This document shows positions 44,746 through 54,936 of a stretch of DNA of 64,000 nucleotides, in pieces (the stretch's first letter is position 1; each line of letters starts with the position of its first letter). The notes beneath the pieces are model-generated. The model saw only the letters and a program-made list of their open reading frames with translations, did not search any database and was not told the origin of the DNA. The translations under genes and the position numbers were made by a program. Source of the stretch: Cellulomonas fimi (lineage in GTDB: Bacteria > Actinomycetota > Actinomycetes > Actinomycetales > Cellulomonadaceae); assembly GCF_028527925.1 (NCBI RefSeq), contig NZ_JAPESW010000020.1, positions 1-64,000 of the forward strand, given 5' to 3'.

Positions 44746-45108
44746 ATGGCGAGCGGGAGCGCGATCAGGGGGTCGCGAGTCGGAGCCGGCCCGATGGGCG
44801 AGGCCGAGCGGGGCGACGCCGCACCGCGGATCTGGATCTCCTACTGGTGCGCGAACGGCCACGAGACGCGGCCGAGCTTCGCAGAGGAGGCCGCCGAGGA
44901 GGCGCCTGCGACGTGGGACTGCCCGCGCTGCGGCTTCCCCGCCGGTCAGGACCAGGAGAACCCGCCGTCGCCGAGCAAGAACGAGCCGTACAAGACGCAC
45001 CTCGCGTACGTGAAGGAGCGGCGCTCCGACGAGGACGGCGCCGCGATCCTCGACGAGGCGCTCGCCGCCCTCCGCGCGCGGCGCGGCAGCCGGACGACCG
45101 GCGCCTGA
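44746..45108 (+). CDS. rbpA: RNA polymerase-binding protein RbpA
   Basis: 120-aa actinobacterial transcription activator that binds the primary sigma factor and RNA polymerase. The N-terminal GSAIRGSRVGAG tail, the core zinc-type fold with ligands in SYWCANGHE and WDCPRCGFP, and the C-terminal sigma-interacting helix region KTHLAYVKERRSDED are in order. Cys and His ligands are retained, as in Streptomyces and unlike the mycobacterial protein. It starts 12 bp after secG and is probably co-transcribed. Confidence 0.92.
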   Translation: MASGSAIRGSRVGAGPMGEAERGDAAPRIWISYWCANGHETRPSFAEEAAEEAPATWDCPRCGFPAGQDQENPPSPSKNEPYKTHLAYVKERRSDEDGAAILDEALAALRARRGSRTTGA

Positions 45109-45128
45109 GCGACACACCGTCCGCGAGC

Positions 45129-45165
45129 ACGAGAGGCCCTGCTGCTGAGCGGCGGGGCCTCTCGT
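45129..45165 (+). terminator. rbpA terminator
   Basis: A perfect 11-bp stem (45129-45139 with 45155-45165), followed by TCGTTCG; it ends the secG-rbpA unit. Confidence 0.75.
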
Positions 45166-45203
45166 CGTTCGCACCCCCTGACGCGCGCGAGACGCCCTGA
45201 CGC

Positions 45204-45242
45204 GCGACGACGGGCCCTGGCCTGTGTGGCGGGGGCCCGTCG
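45204..45242 (-). terminator. Terminator of the minus-strand pentose-phosphate operon
   Basis: A perfect 12-bp stem (45204-45215 with 45231-45242) located 33 bases past the stop of the fused pgl gene on the minus strand, facing the rbpA terminator. Confidence 0.7.
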
Positions 45243-45275
45243 TCGTCCGCGTCCAGCCGAGCGGGGCGTCCGCGG

Positions 45276-46733
45276 CTAGCGGTCCGTGCGACGCAGGAGC
45301 GCGAAGCCGTCGTACCCCTTCGAGCCGACGGTCTGGAGCACCGTGGCATCCCAGCGGTCGTCCTGCGCGACGCTCGCGACGAAGCGCTGCACGCCCTGCA
45401 CACGCTCGTCGGGGTGGCGCGCGTCGACGACGGCGCCGCCGCGCACGACGTTGTCGACGACGACCAGCGCGCCCGGGCGGACCAGACCCGCGACGGCGTC
45501 GACGTACGCGGCGAGCGTCTGCTTGTCGGCGTCGACGAACACCAGGTCGAACGGCTCCACGCCGTCGGCCGCGAGGCGTGCCAGCGTCTCCGTCGCCGGA
45601 CCGACCAGCACGTCGATCCGCTCGACCAGGCCCGCACGCGCGAACGTCTCCGACGCCACCCGGGCGTGCTCGGGGGAGATCTCCAGCGTGACGACCCGAC
45701 CGTCCTCGGGCACCGCCCGCGCGAGCCACAGCGTGCTGTAGCCGCCCAGCGTGCCGAGCTCGAGGACGCGGCGGGCCCCGACGCCCTGCGCGAGCAGGTG
45801 CAGCAGCTTGCCCTGCAGCGCCGACACCGCGATGTCGGGCAGTCCGGCCTCCCGGGCGCTGTGCTGGGCGTCGACGAGCGCGACGTCCTGCGGCGCGAGC
45901 TGCTCGAACCAGGTGTCCACGGCCGTCCACCGAGCGACGGGATCGATGCCCTCGTCGCTCGGCACGGGAGCCGTGGGGGCTCCGGGGGCCGCGTCCTGCG
46001 TCGCGGCGGCGTCCACGAGCCACAGCGTGCGCTCCGTGCCGAGCGCGCCCGCCGCGGGCGTCTCGCTGACCGGTGCCCCGGCGAGGGCCGACGCGACCGC
46101 CGGTGCCTTCTCCGCACCGGCGGCGACGACCCACACCTCGCGCGACGCGCGGATCGCGTCGAAGGTCAACGACACGCGCAGCGGCGGCGGCTTCGGGGAG
46201 TCGTGCACCGCGACGGTCGCGACGCCCGTGACGGACACCGTCTCGTGCCCGGGGAACAGCGACGCGACGTGGCCGTCCGGCCCCATCCCGAACAGCGTGA
46301 CGTCGAACCGGGGCGCGACGAGCCCGGGCGGGGCGTGCTCGGCGAGCGTGCGGGCGTAGGCCGCGGCGGACGCCTCGGGCGTCGGCACGTCGTCCGACTG
46401 CGCCGGCATCGGGTGGACGTTCCCGGCCGGGAGGGCGTCGAGGCCGTCGAGCAACGCCTCGCGCGCCTGCGTCTCGTTGCGGTCGGTGTCCCCGTCGGGC
46501 AGGAAGCGCTCGTCCCCCCACCAGAGGTGCACGCCCGACCAGTCGACCGCGTCGCGCAGCGGGCTGCGTGCGACCGCCGCGAGCGACTGGATCCCGACCG
46601 TGCCGCCCGTGAGGACGACGTGGACGGGGGAGCGGTGCGACTGCAGGTCGAGCAGCCGGGTCAGCAGCCGTGCGGCGACGGCCTCCGCGAGGACCGCGGC
46701 GTCCGGGTGGACGACGACGTCGCGGCGGCTCAC
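45276..46733 (-). CDS. pgl: Fused 6-phosphogluconolactonase / O-methyltransferase
   Basis: 485-aa protein with two complete enzyme modules in one frame. Residues 1-245 are 6-phosphogluconolactonase (DevB): VVLTGGTVGIQSL, WWGDERFLPDGDTDRNETQAR-type active-site segment, and LFGMGPDGHVASLFPGH. Residues about 265-485 are a family-3 (CCoAOMT-like) O-methyltransferase: NQGKLLHLL-like QGKLLHLLA, SAM site VLELGTLGGYSTLWLA, LVFVDADKQ and VVDNVVRGG metal-site acids, ending LQTVGSKGYDGFALL. An Ala/Pro linker (246-264) joins them. No stop codon separates the parts; a GTG at 45965 (residue 257) could start a separate methyltransferase but has no good ribosome-binding site. GTG 46733 overlaps the opcA stop by 4 bp. 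Confidence 0.85.
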   Translation of the reverse strand: MSRRDVVVHPDAAVLAEAVAARLLTRLLDLQSHRSPVHVVLTGGTVGIQSLAAVARSPLRDAVDWSGVHLWWGDERFLPDGDTDRNETQAREALLDGLDALPAGNVHPMPAQSDDVPTPEASAAAYARTLAEHAPPGLVAPRFDVTLFGMGPDGHVASLFPGHETVSVTGVATVAVHDSPKPPPLRVSLTFDAIRASREVWVVAAGAEKAPAVASALAGAPVSETPAAGALGTERTLWLVDAAATQDAAPGAPTAPVPSDEGIDPVARWTAVDTWFEQLAPQDVALVDAQHSAREAGLPDIAVSALQGKLLHLLAQGVGARRVLELGTLGGYSTLWLARAVPEDGRVVTLEISPEHARVASETFARAGLVERIDVLVGPATETLARLAADGVEPFDLVFVDADKQTLAAYVDAVAGLVRPGALVVVDNVVRGGAVVDARHPDERVQGVQRFVASVAQDDRWDATVLQTVGSKGYDGFALLRRTDR

Positions 46734-47659
46734 GCGTCGATCCTCGCGAGGCCCTTCTGCAGGACGTCGCCGTAGACCTCGTCGGGGTCGAGCCGGCGGA
46801 GCTCCTCGGCGAGGCACTCGCGCAGCTGGCGGATCGGCAGCGCGATCCGGTGCTCCGGCTGGTCGGGCTGACGGAGTGCCGCCGTCTTGCCGTCGGGGCG
46901 GTCGAGCACGATGTCGCCCGACGCGCGCTCGAGCCGGACCTGCGTGATCGCGGGCGCGTCGGCGAGGCGTTCGACCTCGACCGGGCAGCGCAGCGCCTCC
47001 GCGAACCAGGCAGCCATGAGGTCGACCGACGGGTGCGTGCTCTCGCCCGTGACCACGGCCTTGCGGACGGGCTCGAAGGGCGGCTGGTCGAGCGTCGCCG
47101 CGATGAGCCCGCGCCACAGGGTGGCCCGGGTCCAGGCGAGGTCGGTGTCACCCTCGGCGTAGACCTTCGACAGCTTGCGGAGCTCGGCGCCGGGCTTGCG
47201 GCACTGCGTCGAGTCCGTGATCCGGCGCTGCGCCATGCGGCCGAGCGGGTGCTCGGAGGGCACGTCCGGGATCTCGTACGGCCACCACGTGACGATCGGC
47301 GCGTCGGGCAGCAGCAGCGGCATGACGAGCGTGTCGAGGTGTCGGTCGATGGCCCCGGACGGGCGCAGCACGATGACCTCGCTCGCGCCGGCGTCGCCGC
47401 CGAGGCGGATCTGCGCGTCGAGGCTCGAGGTGCGGTCGTGCGTGTCCTTGGCGAGCACGATCACGCGGCACGGGTGCTCGCGGCTCGCGTCGTTCGCGGC
47501 GTCGATCGCGCCCTCGGGGTCGTGCGTGCCCGCGTCGATGAGAAGCGTCAGCACGCGGCCGAGTGCGACCGCGCCGCCCTCGTCACGCTCCTTGAGGAGG
47601 CGCTTGTTGATGTCGCGCGTGGTGGTGTCCGGCAGGTTGATGATCACGGTCGCCTCCAC
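46730..47659 (-). CDS. opcA: Glucose-6-phosphate dehydrogenase assembly protein OpcA
   Basis: 309-aa allosteric/assembly factor for glucose-6-phosphate dehydrogenase. Family features are TRDINKRLLKERDEGGAVALGRVLTLLI, the PCRVIVLAKD strand, MPLLLPDAPIVTWWP and DSTQCRKPGAELRKLS. It is nearly always located next to zwf in actinobacteria and cyanobacteria. GTG 47659 lies 16 bp inside the zwf 3' end, and the stop overlaps the pgl fusion by 4 bp, so zwf, opcA and pgl are translationally coupled. Confidence 0.93.
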   Translation of the reverse strand: MEATVIINLPDTTTRDINKRLLKERDEGGAVALGRVLTLLIDAGTHDPEGAIDAANDASREHPCRVIVLAKDTHDRTSSLDAQIRLGGDAGASEVIVLRPSGAIDRHLDTLVMPLLLPDAPIVTWWPYEIPDVPSEHPLGRMAQRRITDSTQCRKPGAELRKLSKVYAEGDTDLAWTRATLWRGLIAATLDQPPFEPVRKAVVTGESTHPSVDLMAAWFAEALRCPVEVERLADAPAITQVRLERASGDIVLDRPDGKTAALRQPDQPEHRIALPIRQLRECLAEELRRLDPDEVYGDVLQKGLARIDA

Positions 47660-49185
47660 GCGCGTCCGTCACGCGCCATCATCTTGTCGGCCGACGCCGG
47701 CCCCCAGGTGCCCGCGCGGTACTCGTCGGGCTTGCCGCCCTTCGAGGCCCAGTAGTCGATGATCGGGTCGAGGATCTGCCAGGACAGCTCGACCTCCTGG
47801 TGCTGCGGGAACAGCGGCGGGTCGCCGAGCAGGACGTCGAGGATGAGACGCTCGTAGGCCTCGGGGGAGGACTCGGTGAAGGCGTGCCCGTACCCGAAGT
47901 CCATCGTGACGTCGCGCACCTCCATCGCCGTGCCCGGCACCTTGGCCCCGAACCGCAGCGTCACGCCCTCATCGGGCTGCACGCGGATGACGAGCGCGTT
48001 GTTGCCGAGCTCGGACGTCGCGGTCGACTCGAACGGGAGGTGCGGCGCACGCTTGAAGACGACCGCGATCTCGGTGACGCGGCGGCCCAGGCGCTTGCCC
48101 GTGCGCAGGTAGAACGGCACCCCGGCCCAGCGGCGCGTGTCGATGTCGACGCGGATCGCGGCGTACGTCTCGGTCGTGGAGTTCGGGTTGAAGCCCTCCT
48201 CCTCGGCGTAGCCGACGACCTTCTCGCCGCCCTGGTAGCCGGCGGTGTACTGGCCGCGCGCGGTGTGCTTGCCGATGTCACGCGGGTTGCGCACCGCGGA
48301 GAGGACCTTGATCTTCTCGGCGCGCAGGCCCTCCGCGTCGAACGAGACCGGCTCCTCCATCGCGGTGAGGGCGAGGAGCTGCAGCAGGTGGTTCTGGATG
48401 ACGTCCCGAGCGGCGCCGATGCCGTCGTAGTACCCGGCGCGGCCGCCGATGCCGATGTCCTCGGCCATCGTGATCTGCACGTGGTCGACGTAGTTGGCGT
48501 TCCAGATCGGCTCGAACAGCTGGTTCGCGAACCGCAGCGCGAGCAGGTTCTGGACCGTCTCCTTGCCCAGGTAGTGGTCGATCCGGAAGATGTCGTCGGG
48601 CCGGAACACGCTCGACACGATGTCCTGCAGCTCGCGCGCGCTCGCCAGGTCGTGGCCGAACGGCTTCTCGATGACGACGCGCCGCCACGTGCCGTCCTTC
48701 GGCTGCGAGAGGCCCGAGCGGGCCAGCTGCTTGCAGACGACGGGGAACGAGCTCGGCGGGATCGACAGGTAGAACGCGTGGTTGCCGCCCGTGCCGCGCG
48801 ACACGTCGAGCTCCTCGACGGTCTGGCTCAGCCGGTCGAACGCGTCGTCGTCGTCGAACGTGCCCTGCACGAAGCGGATGCCCTCGGACAGCTGGCGCCA
48901 CGTCGCCTCGCGGAACGGCGTGCGCGCGTGCTCCTTCACGGAGTCGTGCACGATCTGCGCGAAGTCCTGCGTCGCCCAGTCACGCCGGGCGAAGCCGGTG
49001 AGCGCGAAGCCGGGCGGCAGGAGCCCGCGGTTCGTCAGGTCGTACACCGCCGGCATGAGCTTCTTGCGGGCGAGGTCGCCCGTCACGCCGAAGATGACGA
49101 GACCGCACGGACCGGCGATGCGGGGCAGGCGCCGGTCACGCGGGTCGCGCAGCGGGTTCTGGCCCTCGGCGACCTTCGCGCTCAC
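47644..49185 (-). CDS. zwf: Glucose-6-phosphate 1-dehydrogenase
   Basis: 513-aa first enzyme of the oxidative pentose phosphate pathway, producing NADPH. The coenzyme site is [16 protein letters not shown]; the active-site peptide is [13 protein letters not shown] with the catalytic-region Lys and His. [16 protein letters not shown], and a C-terminal substrate domain with [16 protein letters not shown], are present. GTG 49185 overlaps the tal stop by 4 bp (GTGA). It forms a functional unit with OpcA and 6-phosphogluconolactonase downstream. Confidence 0.95.
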   Translation of the reverse strand: MSAKVAEGQNPLRDPRDRRLPRIAGPCGLVIFGVTGDLARKKLMPAVYDLTNRGLLPPGFALTGFARRDWATQDFAQIVHDSVKEHARTPFREATWRQLSEGIRFVQGTFDDDDAFDRLSQTVEELDVSRGTGGNHAFYLSIPPSSFPVVCKQLARSGLSQPKDGTWRRVVIEKPFGHDLASARELQDIVSSVFRPDDIFRIDHYLGKETVQNLLALRFANQLFEPIWNANYVDHVQITMAEDIGIGGRAGYYDGIGAARDVIQNHLLQLLALTAMEEPVSFDAEGLRAEKIKVLSAVRNPRDIGKHTARGQYTAGYQGGEKVVGYAEEEGFNPNSTTETYAAIRVDIDTRRWAGVPFYLRTGKRLGRRVTEIAVVFKRAPHLPFESTATSELGNNALVIRVQPDEGVTLRFGAKVPGTAMEVRDVTMDFGYGHAFTESSPEAYERLILDVLLGDPPLFPQHQEVELSWQILDPIIDYWASKGGKPDEYRAGTWGPASADKMMARDGRAWRRP

Positions 49186-50324
49186 CGGGCCTCACCGGCC
49201 GCGACCTGCGCCTGCGCGTCGGACAGACCGGTGCGCACGGTCGACAGGAGCTGCTCCCAGCTGGCCTCGAACTTCTCCACGCCCTCCTGCTCGAGCTGGA
49301 CGGTGACCTCGTCGAGGTCGACGCCCTGCTCCGCGAGCCGGTCGATGACCTCCGCGGACGCCGCGCCCGTGCCGGTCACGGTGTCGTGCGCGTCGCCGCC
49401 GTGGTCCGCGACCGCGCGCAGCGTGGCCTCGGGCATGGTGTTGACGACGCCCGCGACGACGAGCTCGTCGACGTAGAGCGTGTCGGGGTACGCCTTGTCC
49501 TTGACGCCCGTCGACGCCCACAGCGGCCGCTGCGGGTGCGCGCCGGCGGCAGCGAGGGCCTTCCACCGGTCGCCGCCGACGACCTCCTCGTAGACGCCGT
49601 ACGCGAGCCGCGCGTTGGCGATGGCCGCCTTGCCGCGCAGCTCCGCCGCCTCGGGCGTGCCCAGCTCGTCGAGCCGGGGGTCGATCGCCGCGTCGACGCG
49701 CGACACGAAGAACGACGCGACCGAGGCGATCGGCGCGAGGTCGTGCCCGTTGTCCCGCGCCTGCTCGAGACCCGCGAGGAACGCGTCGAGGACGGCGCGG
49801 TAGCGGTCGAGGGAGAAGATCAGCGTCACGTTGACGCTGATCCCCTCCGCGAGGACGGCCGTGATCGCCGGGAGCCCCTCGACCGTCGCGGGGATCTTGA
49901 TGAACACGTTGGGCCGGTCGACCGTGGACCACAGCGCCTTCGCCGACGCGATGGTGCCCTCGGTGTCCCGCGCGAGCCGCGGGTCCACCTCGATCGACAC
50001 GCGGCCGTCGACGCCCGCGGTCCGGTCGTAGACCGGGCGCAGGACGTCGGCGGCCGCGCGCACGTCGTCCGTCGTGATGCGGAAGACCGCCTCGTCGAGG
50101 TCGACACCCTCGGCGGCCAGCTCGCGGAGCTGCTCGTCGTAGGCGTCACCCTTCGACAGGGCCGACGCGAAGATCGTCGGGTTGGTCGTCACGCCCACCA
50201 CGCCGAGGTTCTCGACGAGGTCGGCGAGATCACCGGTGCGCAGGCGCTCACGGGACAGGTCGTCCAGCCAGATCGCCACCCCCGCCTCCGTGAGTCGTGC
50301 GACCGGGGTGCTGCTCGGTGCCAT
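49182..50324 (-). CDS. tal: Transaldolase
   Basis: 380-aa aldolase-barrel enzyme of the non-oxidative pentose phosphate pathway (actinobacterial long form). The [23 protein letters not shown] segment is the N-terminal signature. The Schiff-base Lys lies in [30 protein letters not shown] and [21 protein letters not shown] are conserved barrel strands. ATG 50324 is preceded by AGGGGAAG on the minus strand; a longer in-frame form would add 13 non-conserved residues. It lies 69 bp downstream of tkt. Confidence 0.95.
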   Translation of the reverse strand: MAPSSTPVARLTEAGVAIWLDDLSRERLRTGDLADLVENLGVVGVTTNPTIFASALSKGDAYDEQLRELAAEGVDLDEAVFRITTDDVRAAADVLRPVYDRTAGVDGRVSIEVDPRLARDTEGTIASAKALWSTVDRPNVFIKIPATVEGLPAITAVLAEGISVNVTLIFSLDRYRAVLDAFLAGLEQARDNGHDLAPIASVASFFVSRVDAAIDPRLDELGTPEAAELRGKAAIANARLAYGVYEEVVGGDRWKALAAAGAHPQRPLWASTGVKDKAYPDTLYVDELVVAGVVNTMPEATLRAVADHGGDAHDTVTGTGAASAEVIDRLAEQGVDLDEVTVQLEQEGVEKFEASWEQLLSTVRTGLSDAQAQVAAGEAR

Positions 50325-50393
50325 CGTGCTTCCCCTTCTTCCCACTGACGGCCCCGGGTGCACGGGACCGGTCGTCCGATCGGAGCCGCGTGC

Positions 50394-52562
50394 TCAGGCC
50401 GGGAGGTCGCCCGTCCCGCTCTGCGTCGGCGCCGCGGAGGCGGCGGACGGGGCCGCGTCCCCGCGGGCCGCGGCGAGCGACTCGTGGGCGGCCGCGACGA
50501 CCGCGTCGGCGGTGATCCCGAACTCCTCGTAGAGCTTCTCGAAGGCCGCCGAGGCGCCGTAGTGCTCGAGCGACACGGATCGTCCGGCGTCGCCGACGAT
50601 CTTGTGCCACGACAGCGCGATGCCGGCCTCGACCGAGACGCGGGCGCGCACGGCGGACGGCAGGACCGACTCGCGGTAGGCTTCGTCCTGCTCGGCGAAC
50701 CACTCGAGCGACGGCGCCGACACGACGCGCGTCGGGACACCCGCCGCCTCGAGGGTCTCGCGCGCCGCGACGGCGAGCTGCACCTCGGAGCCGGTGCCGA
50801 TGAGGATGACCTCGGGCGTGCCGGTGCTGGCCTCCTGGAGCACGTAGGCACCGCGCGCGACACCCTCGGCGCCGGCGAAGCCGTCCTCGCCGCGCGGGAA
50901 CGTCGGGACGTTCTGGCGCGTGAGGATGAGGCCGACCGGGCCCTCGGTGCGCTCGAGGATCGCCTTCCACGCCTGCGCGGTCTCGTTCGCGTCGGCCGGA
51001 CGGACCACCGACAGGCCGGGGATCGCGCGGAGCGCGGTCAGGTGCTCGACCGGCTGGTGCGTCGGGCCGTCCTCGCCGAGGCCGATCGAGTCGTGCGTCC
51101 ACACGTAGATCGACGGGACGCCCATGAGCGACGCGAGGCGGACCGAGCCGCGCATGTAGTCGGCGAACTGCAGGAACGTGCCGCCGTAGGGGCGCGTCAG
51201 GCCGTGCAGCGTGATGCCGGACAGGATCGCGCCCATGCCGTGCTCGCGGATGCCGAAGTGCAGCGTGCGGCCGAACTCGTCGCCGCCGAACTCGTGCGTC
51301 GAGCGCTTCGCGGGGATGAAGGACGTCGCGCCCTTCATGGTCGTGTTGTTCGAGCCCGCGAGGTCGGCGGAGCCGCCCCACAGCTCGGGGAGCTCCGGGC
51401 CGATCGCGGAGAGGACCTCGCCGGACGCGGCACGCGTCGCGACGGCCTTGCCGGCGGGGAACGTCGGCAGCGCGGACTCCCAGCCCTCGGGCAGGCGGCG
51501 CTCGACGAGCCGGTCGAGCAGCGCGGCGTTCTCCGGGTTGGCCTCGCGCCACGCGTCGAACGACTTCTGCCACTCGGCGCGCGTCGCCGCGGCGCGGTCG
51601 GCGAGCGAGCGCGTGTGGGCGATGACCTCGGGCTCGACGGGGAAGTCCACGTCCGGGTCGAAGCCGAGCAGCTCCTTGAGCCCGCGGACCGACTCGGTGC
51701 CCAGCTTGGAGCCGTGCGACGAGTGGTCGTTCGTCTTGTTCGGCGTCGGCCACGCGATGAGCGTGCGGATGCCGATGAACGACGGCTTGTCGGTGACCGC
51801 CTTGGCGGCCTCGATCGCGGCGTGCAGCGCGTCGACGTCCTCGCGGTACTCGCCGCCCGCGGTCCAGTCGACGAACTGGACGTGCCAGCCGTAGGCCTCG
51901 TACCGCTTGAGCACGTCCTCGGTGAACGCGATCTCGGTGTCGCCCTCGATCGAGATGTGGTTGTCGTCCCACAGCACGACGAGGTTGCCGAGCTCCTGCG
52001 TGCCGGCGATCGACGAGGCCTCGCTCGTCACGCCCTCCTGCAGGTCGCCGTCGGACGCGATGACGTACGTGTAGTGGTCGAACGGGCTCGTACCCGGGGC
52101 GGCGTCGGGGTCGAGCAGGTTGCGCTCGCGCCGCTGCGCCATCGCGAAGCCCACCGCGGAGGCGAGGCCCTGGCCGAGCGGGCCGGTCGTGATCTCGACA
52201 CCCGACGTGTGCCGGTACTCGGGGTGCCCGGGGGTCTTGGAGCCCCAGGTGCGCAGCGCCTGGAGGTCCTCGATCTCGAGGCCGAAACCGCCGAGGTAGA
52301 GCTGGATGTACTGCGTGAGGGCCGAGTGACCCGCGGAGAGCACGAACCGGTCGCGGCCCAGCCAGTGCGGGTCCGTCGGGTCGTGCCGGAGGACGTTCTG
52401 GTACAGCAGGTAGGCCGCGGGCGCGAGGCTGATCGCGGTCCCGGGGTGGCCGTTGCCGACCTTCTCGACGGCGTCCGCGGCCAGGACGCGCACCGTGTCC
52501 ACGGCACGCAGGTCCAGGTCGGTCCAGCCGACAGTCTCCGCCAGGGGGGCCTTCGCGTTCAC
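50394..52562 (-). CDS. tkt: Transketolase
   Basis: 722-aa thiamine-diphosphate enzyme exchanging two-carbon units between sugar phosphates. The ThDP/metal motif is [18 protein letters not shown]...[10 protein letters not shown]. The substrate-binding [16 protein letters not shown], the pyrimidine-domain [19 protein letters not shown] with the catalytic Glu, and the C-terminal domain [13 protein letters not shown] are all present. GTG 52562 has GAGG with a 5-nt spacer. It is the first gene of the tkt-tal-zwf-opcA-pgl operon. The Ala/Ser-rich tail of about 25 residues is not conserved. Confidence 0.96.
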   Translation of the reverse strand: MNAKAPLAETVGWTDLDLRAVDTVRVLAADAVEKVGNGHPGTAISLAPAAYLLYQNVLRHDPTDPHWLGRDRFVLSAGHSALTQYIQLYLGGFGLEIEDLQALRTWGSKTPGHPEYRHTSGVEITTGPLGQGLASAVGFAMAQRRERNLLDPDAAPGTSPFDHYTYVIASDGDLQEGVTSEASSIAGTQELGNLVVLWDDNHISIEGDTEIAFTEDVLKRYEAYGWHVQFVDWTAGGEYREDVDALHAAIEAAKAVTDKPSFIGIRTLIAWPTPNKTNDHSSHGSKLGTESVRGLKELLGFDPDVDFPVEPEVIAHTRSLADRAAATRAEWQKSFDAWREANPENAALLDRLVERRLPEGWESALPTFPAGKAVATRAASGEVLSAIGPELPELWGGSADLAGSNNTTMKGATSFIPAKRSTHEFGGDEFGRTLHFGIREHGMGAILSGITLHGLTRPYGGTFLQFADYMRGSVRLASLMGVPSIYVWTHDSIGLGEDGPTHQPVEHLTALRAIPGLSVVRPADANETAQAWKAILERTEGPVGLILTRQNVPTFPRGEDGFAGAEGVARGAYVLQEASTGTPEVILIGTGSEVQLAVAARETLEAAGVPTRVVSAPSLEWFAEQDEAYRESVLPSAVRARVSVEAGIALSWHKIVGDAGRSVSLEHYGASAAFEKLYEEFGITADAVVAAAHESLAAARGDAAPSAASAAPTQSGTGDLPA

Positions 52563-52887
52563 CGCACCTCATTCCCACCCGCACCGGCGGCCGGGTGTCG
52601 TCTCCGACGTTCTGGTCGGGCACCCGCGACCGGGGTGCCGCCGGACCACGACGCGACCCCGGGGGAGGCGGTCGTCGATCCCTGCGCGTCGAGCCTATAT
52701 CTCACGCGGCCTGCGGACGTCACCGTGCCCACGGCGCGGGAAGGCGCTATCCGCGGTTGCCGCAGCGACCGATCTCACACCCCCACCGTGCCTGATCCGG
52801 GCGCCGGCGCCACCCGGGACCTTGGTCCAGGCCGTAGCATGGCAGCGCGACAAGCCCCCCGCCGGACCAGGAACGGAACCGCAGCGC
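52563..52887. promoter_or_regulatory. Divergent tkt / ctaB promoter region
   Basis: 325 bp without a gene. For tkt (minus strand) TATAGG (52694-52699) with GTGACG (52718-52723) at 18 bp is the best promoter, giving a leader of about 125 nt. For ctaB, TAGCAT (52835-52840) is a candidate -10 about 47 bp before its start, without a clear -35. No convincing operator dyad was seen. Confidence 0.45.
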
Positions 52888-53895
52888 GTGCGCCTCAGCA
52901 GTCCACTGTCAGTCGACGACGCCGGAGCGTCGGCCGCGGCGACCCCGCGCGCGCACCTGACGGCGGCGCCCGCCCCGGCCGTGCCGACGACGCCCGCGAC
53001 CCGCACCGCACGCGCGCGCCGAGTCCTCGGTGCCTACCTCGCGCTCACCAAGCCCCGCGTCATCGAGCTCCTGCTCGTCACCACGCTCCCGACGATGATC
53101 CTGGCCCAGGGCGGCTTCCCGAGCCTCGGGCTCGTGCTCGCGACGCTCGTGGGCGGCGCCGCCGCGGCCGGCTCGGCCAACGTCCTCAACTGCTACCTGG
53201 ACCGCGACATCGACCAGGTGATGAACCGCACCAAGCGGCGCCCCACCGCGACCGGTGAGATCAGCCCGCGCGCGGCGCTGACCTTCGGGCTCGCGCTCGG
53301 GATCGCGTCCCTCGCGTGGCTGTGGCTCGTCGTGAACCCCGCGTCCGCGTGGCTCACGGCCGGCGCGATCCTCATCTACGTCGTCGGCTACACGATGATC
53401 CTCAAGCGGCGCACGCCGCAGAACATCGTGTGGGGCGGCGCCGCGGGCTGCATGCCCGTCCTCATCGGCTGGTCCGCGGTCACCGGCGGCGTCTCCTGGA
53501 CGCCGCTCGTGCTGTTCGGCGTGATCTTCTTCTGGACGCCGCCGCACTACTGGCCGCTGTCGATGAAGTTCCGCAACGACTACGCCGCGGCCGGCGTGCC
53601 GATGCTGCCGGTGGTCGCGAAGGACTCGAAGGTCGCGCGCGAGATGATCGCGTACACCCTCGCGATGATCGCGTGCACGCTGCTCCTCGTCCCCGTCGCC
53701 GGCATGACGTGGGTGTACGCGGTCGTCGCGACCGCGCTCGGGGCGTGGTTCCTGTGGTCGTGCGTCACGCTGCTGCGGCGCGCGAACGACCCGGCACGCG
53801 GCAAGCTCCGCGCGATGACGGTCTTCCACGGGTCGATCACCTACCTGACGCTCCTGTCCGTCGCGATCGCGGTCGACGTCTTCCTGCCGCTCTGA
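52888..53895 (+). CDS. ctaB: Protoheme IX farnesyltransferase (heme O synthase)
   Basis: 335-aa UbiA-family membrane prenyltransferase making heme O for cytochrome oxidase. The first Asp-rich motif is [22 protein letters not shown]; the second region is [13 protein letters not shown]. Eight or nine hydrophobic helices follow an Ala/Thr-rich cytoplasmic N-terminus. GTG 52888 is chosen because the frame extends further upstream only through non-conserved, Pro-rich sequence. The divergent tkt/ctaB arrangement is the same as in M. tuberculosis. xerD begins 6 bp after its stop. Confidence 0.93.
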   Translation: MRLSSPLSVDDAGASAAATPRAHLTAAPAPAVPTTPATRTARARRVLGAYLALTKPRVIELLLVTTLPTMILAQGGFPSLGLVLATLVGGAAAAGSANVLNCYLDRDIDQVMNRTKRRPTATGEISPRAALTFGLALGIASLAWLWLVVNPASAWLTAGAILIYVVGYTMILKRRTPQNIVWGGAAGCMPVLIGWSAVTGGVSWTPLVLFGVIFFWTPPHYWPLSMKFRNDYAAAGVPMLPVVAKDSKVAREMIAYTLAMIACTLLLVPVAGMTWVYAVVATALGAWFLWSCVTLLRRANDPARGKLRAMTVFHGSITYLTLLSVAIAVDVFLPL

Positions 53896-53900
53896 CGACG

Positions 53901-54863
53901 GTGACCGACGACGCAGCCGCCGGGTCGGCCGACGGGCTGCGCCCGTCGCTCGAGCGCTACCTCCGCCACCTGGCCGACCGCGGGCTGTCGGACAACACGC
54001 TCGAGGCGTACCGCCGTGACCTCGAGCGCTACGTCGGCTTCCTCGCGTCGGTCGGTCGGACGTCCCCCGCGCAGATCGCGGGCTCGGACGTCGAGGCCTT
54101 CGTGGAGGCGGCCCGCGCGGGCACGGACGGCCGCCGCCCGCTGTCCGAGTCGTCGGCCGCGCGGCTCGTCGCAGCCGTCCGCGGCTGGCACCGGTTCCTC
54201 GCGCGGCACGGCGTCTCGGTCGACGACGCGACGTGGTCGGTACGCGCACCGGCACAGCCGCGGCGGCTGCCCAAGGCCATCACGATCGACGAGGTCGACC
54301 GGCTCCTCGACGCCGCCGGCCAGGGGGACGGGCCGCTCCCGGCCCGCGACCGCGCGCTGCTCGAGCTCCTGTACTCGACGGGTGCCCGGATCTCGGAGGT
54401 CGTCGGTCTCGACCTGCGCGACGTCGACCGCGCGGAGCGGCGCGCCGCGGTGCGCCTCGCGGCCGGCAACGCCAAGCAGCGGGTGGCGCCGCTGGGTCGC
54501 CGGGCCGTGCGCGCGCTCGACGACTACCTCACGGACTCCCGACCGCTCCTGACCGTCGGCGGCCCGGGCACCGACCGCCTCGCGTTGTTCCTCAACACGC
54601 GCGGCGCCCGGCTCAGCCGGCAGAGCGCCTGGGCGGTGCTGCGCAGCGCGGCGCACCGGGCCGGCCTCGTCGACGCCGACGGCATCTCGCCGCACACGCT
54701 GCGTCACTCGTTCGCCACGCACATGCTGGCCCGCGGGGCCGACGTGCGGGTCGTCCAGGAGCTGCTCGGGCACGCGTCGGTGACGACGACGCAGCTCTAC
54801 ACCACCTCCCAGGACGACGAGCTCCGCGAGGCGTACGCGGCCGCGCACCCGCACGCCCGATGA
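53901..54863 (+). CDS. xerD: Tyrosine recombinase XerD
   Basis: 320-aa site-specific recombinase resolving chromosome dimers at dif. The N-terminal core-binding domain spans about residues 12-105. The catalytic set is complete: Arg163 in STGARISEVVGL, Lys192 in GNAKQRVAPLG, His266/Arg269 in HTLRHSFATHML, His291 in LLGHASVTTTQ and nucleophile Tyr300. It is part of the conserved xerD-parA-scpA-scpB locus, which argues against a phage origin. GTG 53901 follows ctaB by 6 bp and may be coupled to it. Confidence 0.93.
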   Translation: MTDDAAAGSADGLRPSLERYLRHLADRGLSDNTLEAYRRDLERYVGFLASVGRTSPAQIAGSDVEAFVEAARAGTDGRRPLSESSAARLVAAVRGWHRFLARHGVSVDDATWSVRAPAQPRRLPKAITIDEVDRLLDAAGQGDGPLPARDRALLELLYSTGARISEVVGLDLRDVDRAERRAAVRLAAGNAKQRVAPLGRRAVRALDDYLTDSRPLLTVGGPGTDRLALFLNTRGARLSRQSAWAVLRSAAHRAGLVDADGISPHTLRHSFATHMLARGADVRVVQELLGHASVTTTQLYTTSQDDELREAYAAAHPHAR

Positions 54864-54923
54864 CGGTCCGCCCGAATCGTGTCGGCACGGGCCGTCCTCC
54901 GGTGATCGCACCGTCCGCTCGGG

Positions 54924-54929
54924 TAGGTT
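54924..54929 (+). promoter_or_regulatory. -10 element for leaderless parA transcript
   Basis: TAGGTT with a 7-nt spacer before GTG 54937; identical hexamer and spacing to the polA site. Confidence 0.55.
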
Positions 54930-54936
54930 GTCCCGC

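Noticed and set aside
45204-45242. CRISPR or regularly spaced repeats in the 45.1-45.3 kb gap
   Set aside because: The repeats are two independent terminator hairpins facing each other, with no spacer periodicity.
53901-54863. Phage integrase marking a mobile element
   Set aside because: All residues and gene context (parA-scpA-scpB follows) fit housekeeping XerD; no attachment-site repeats or cargo genes seen.
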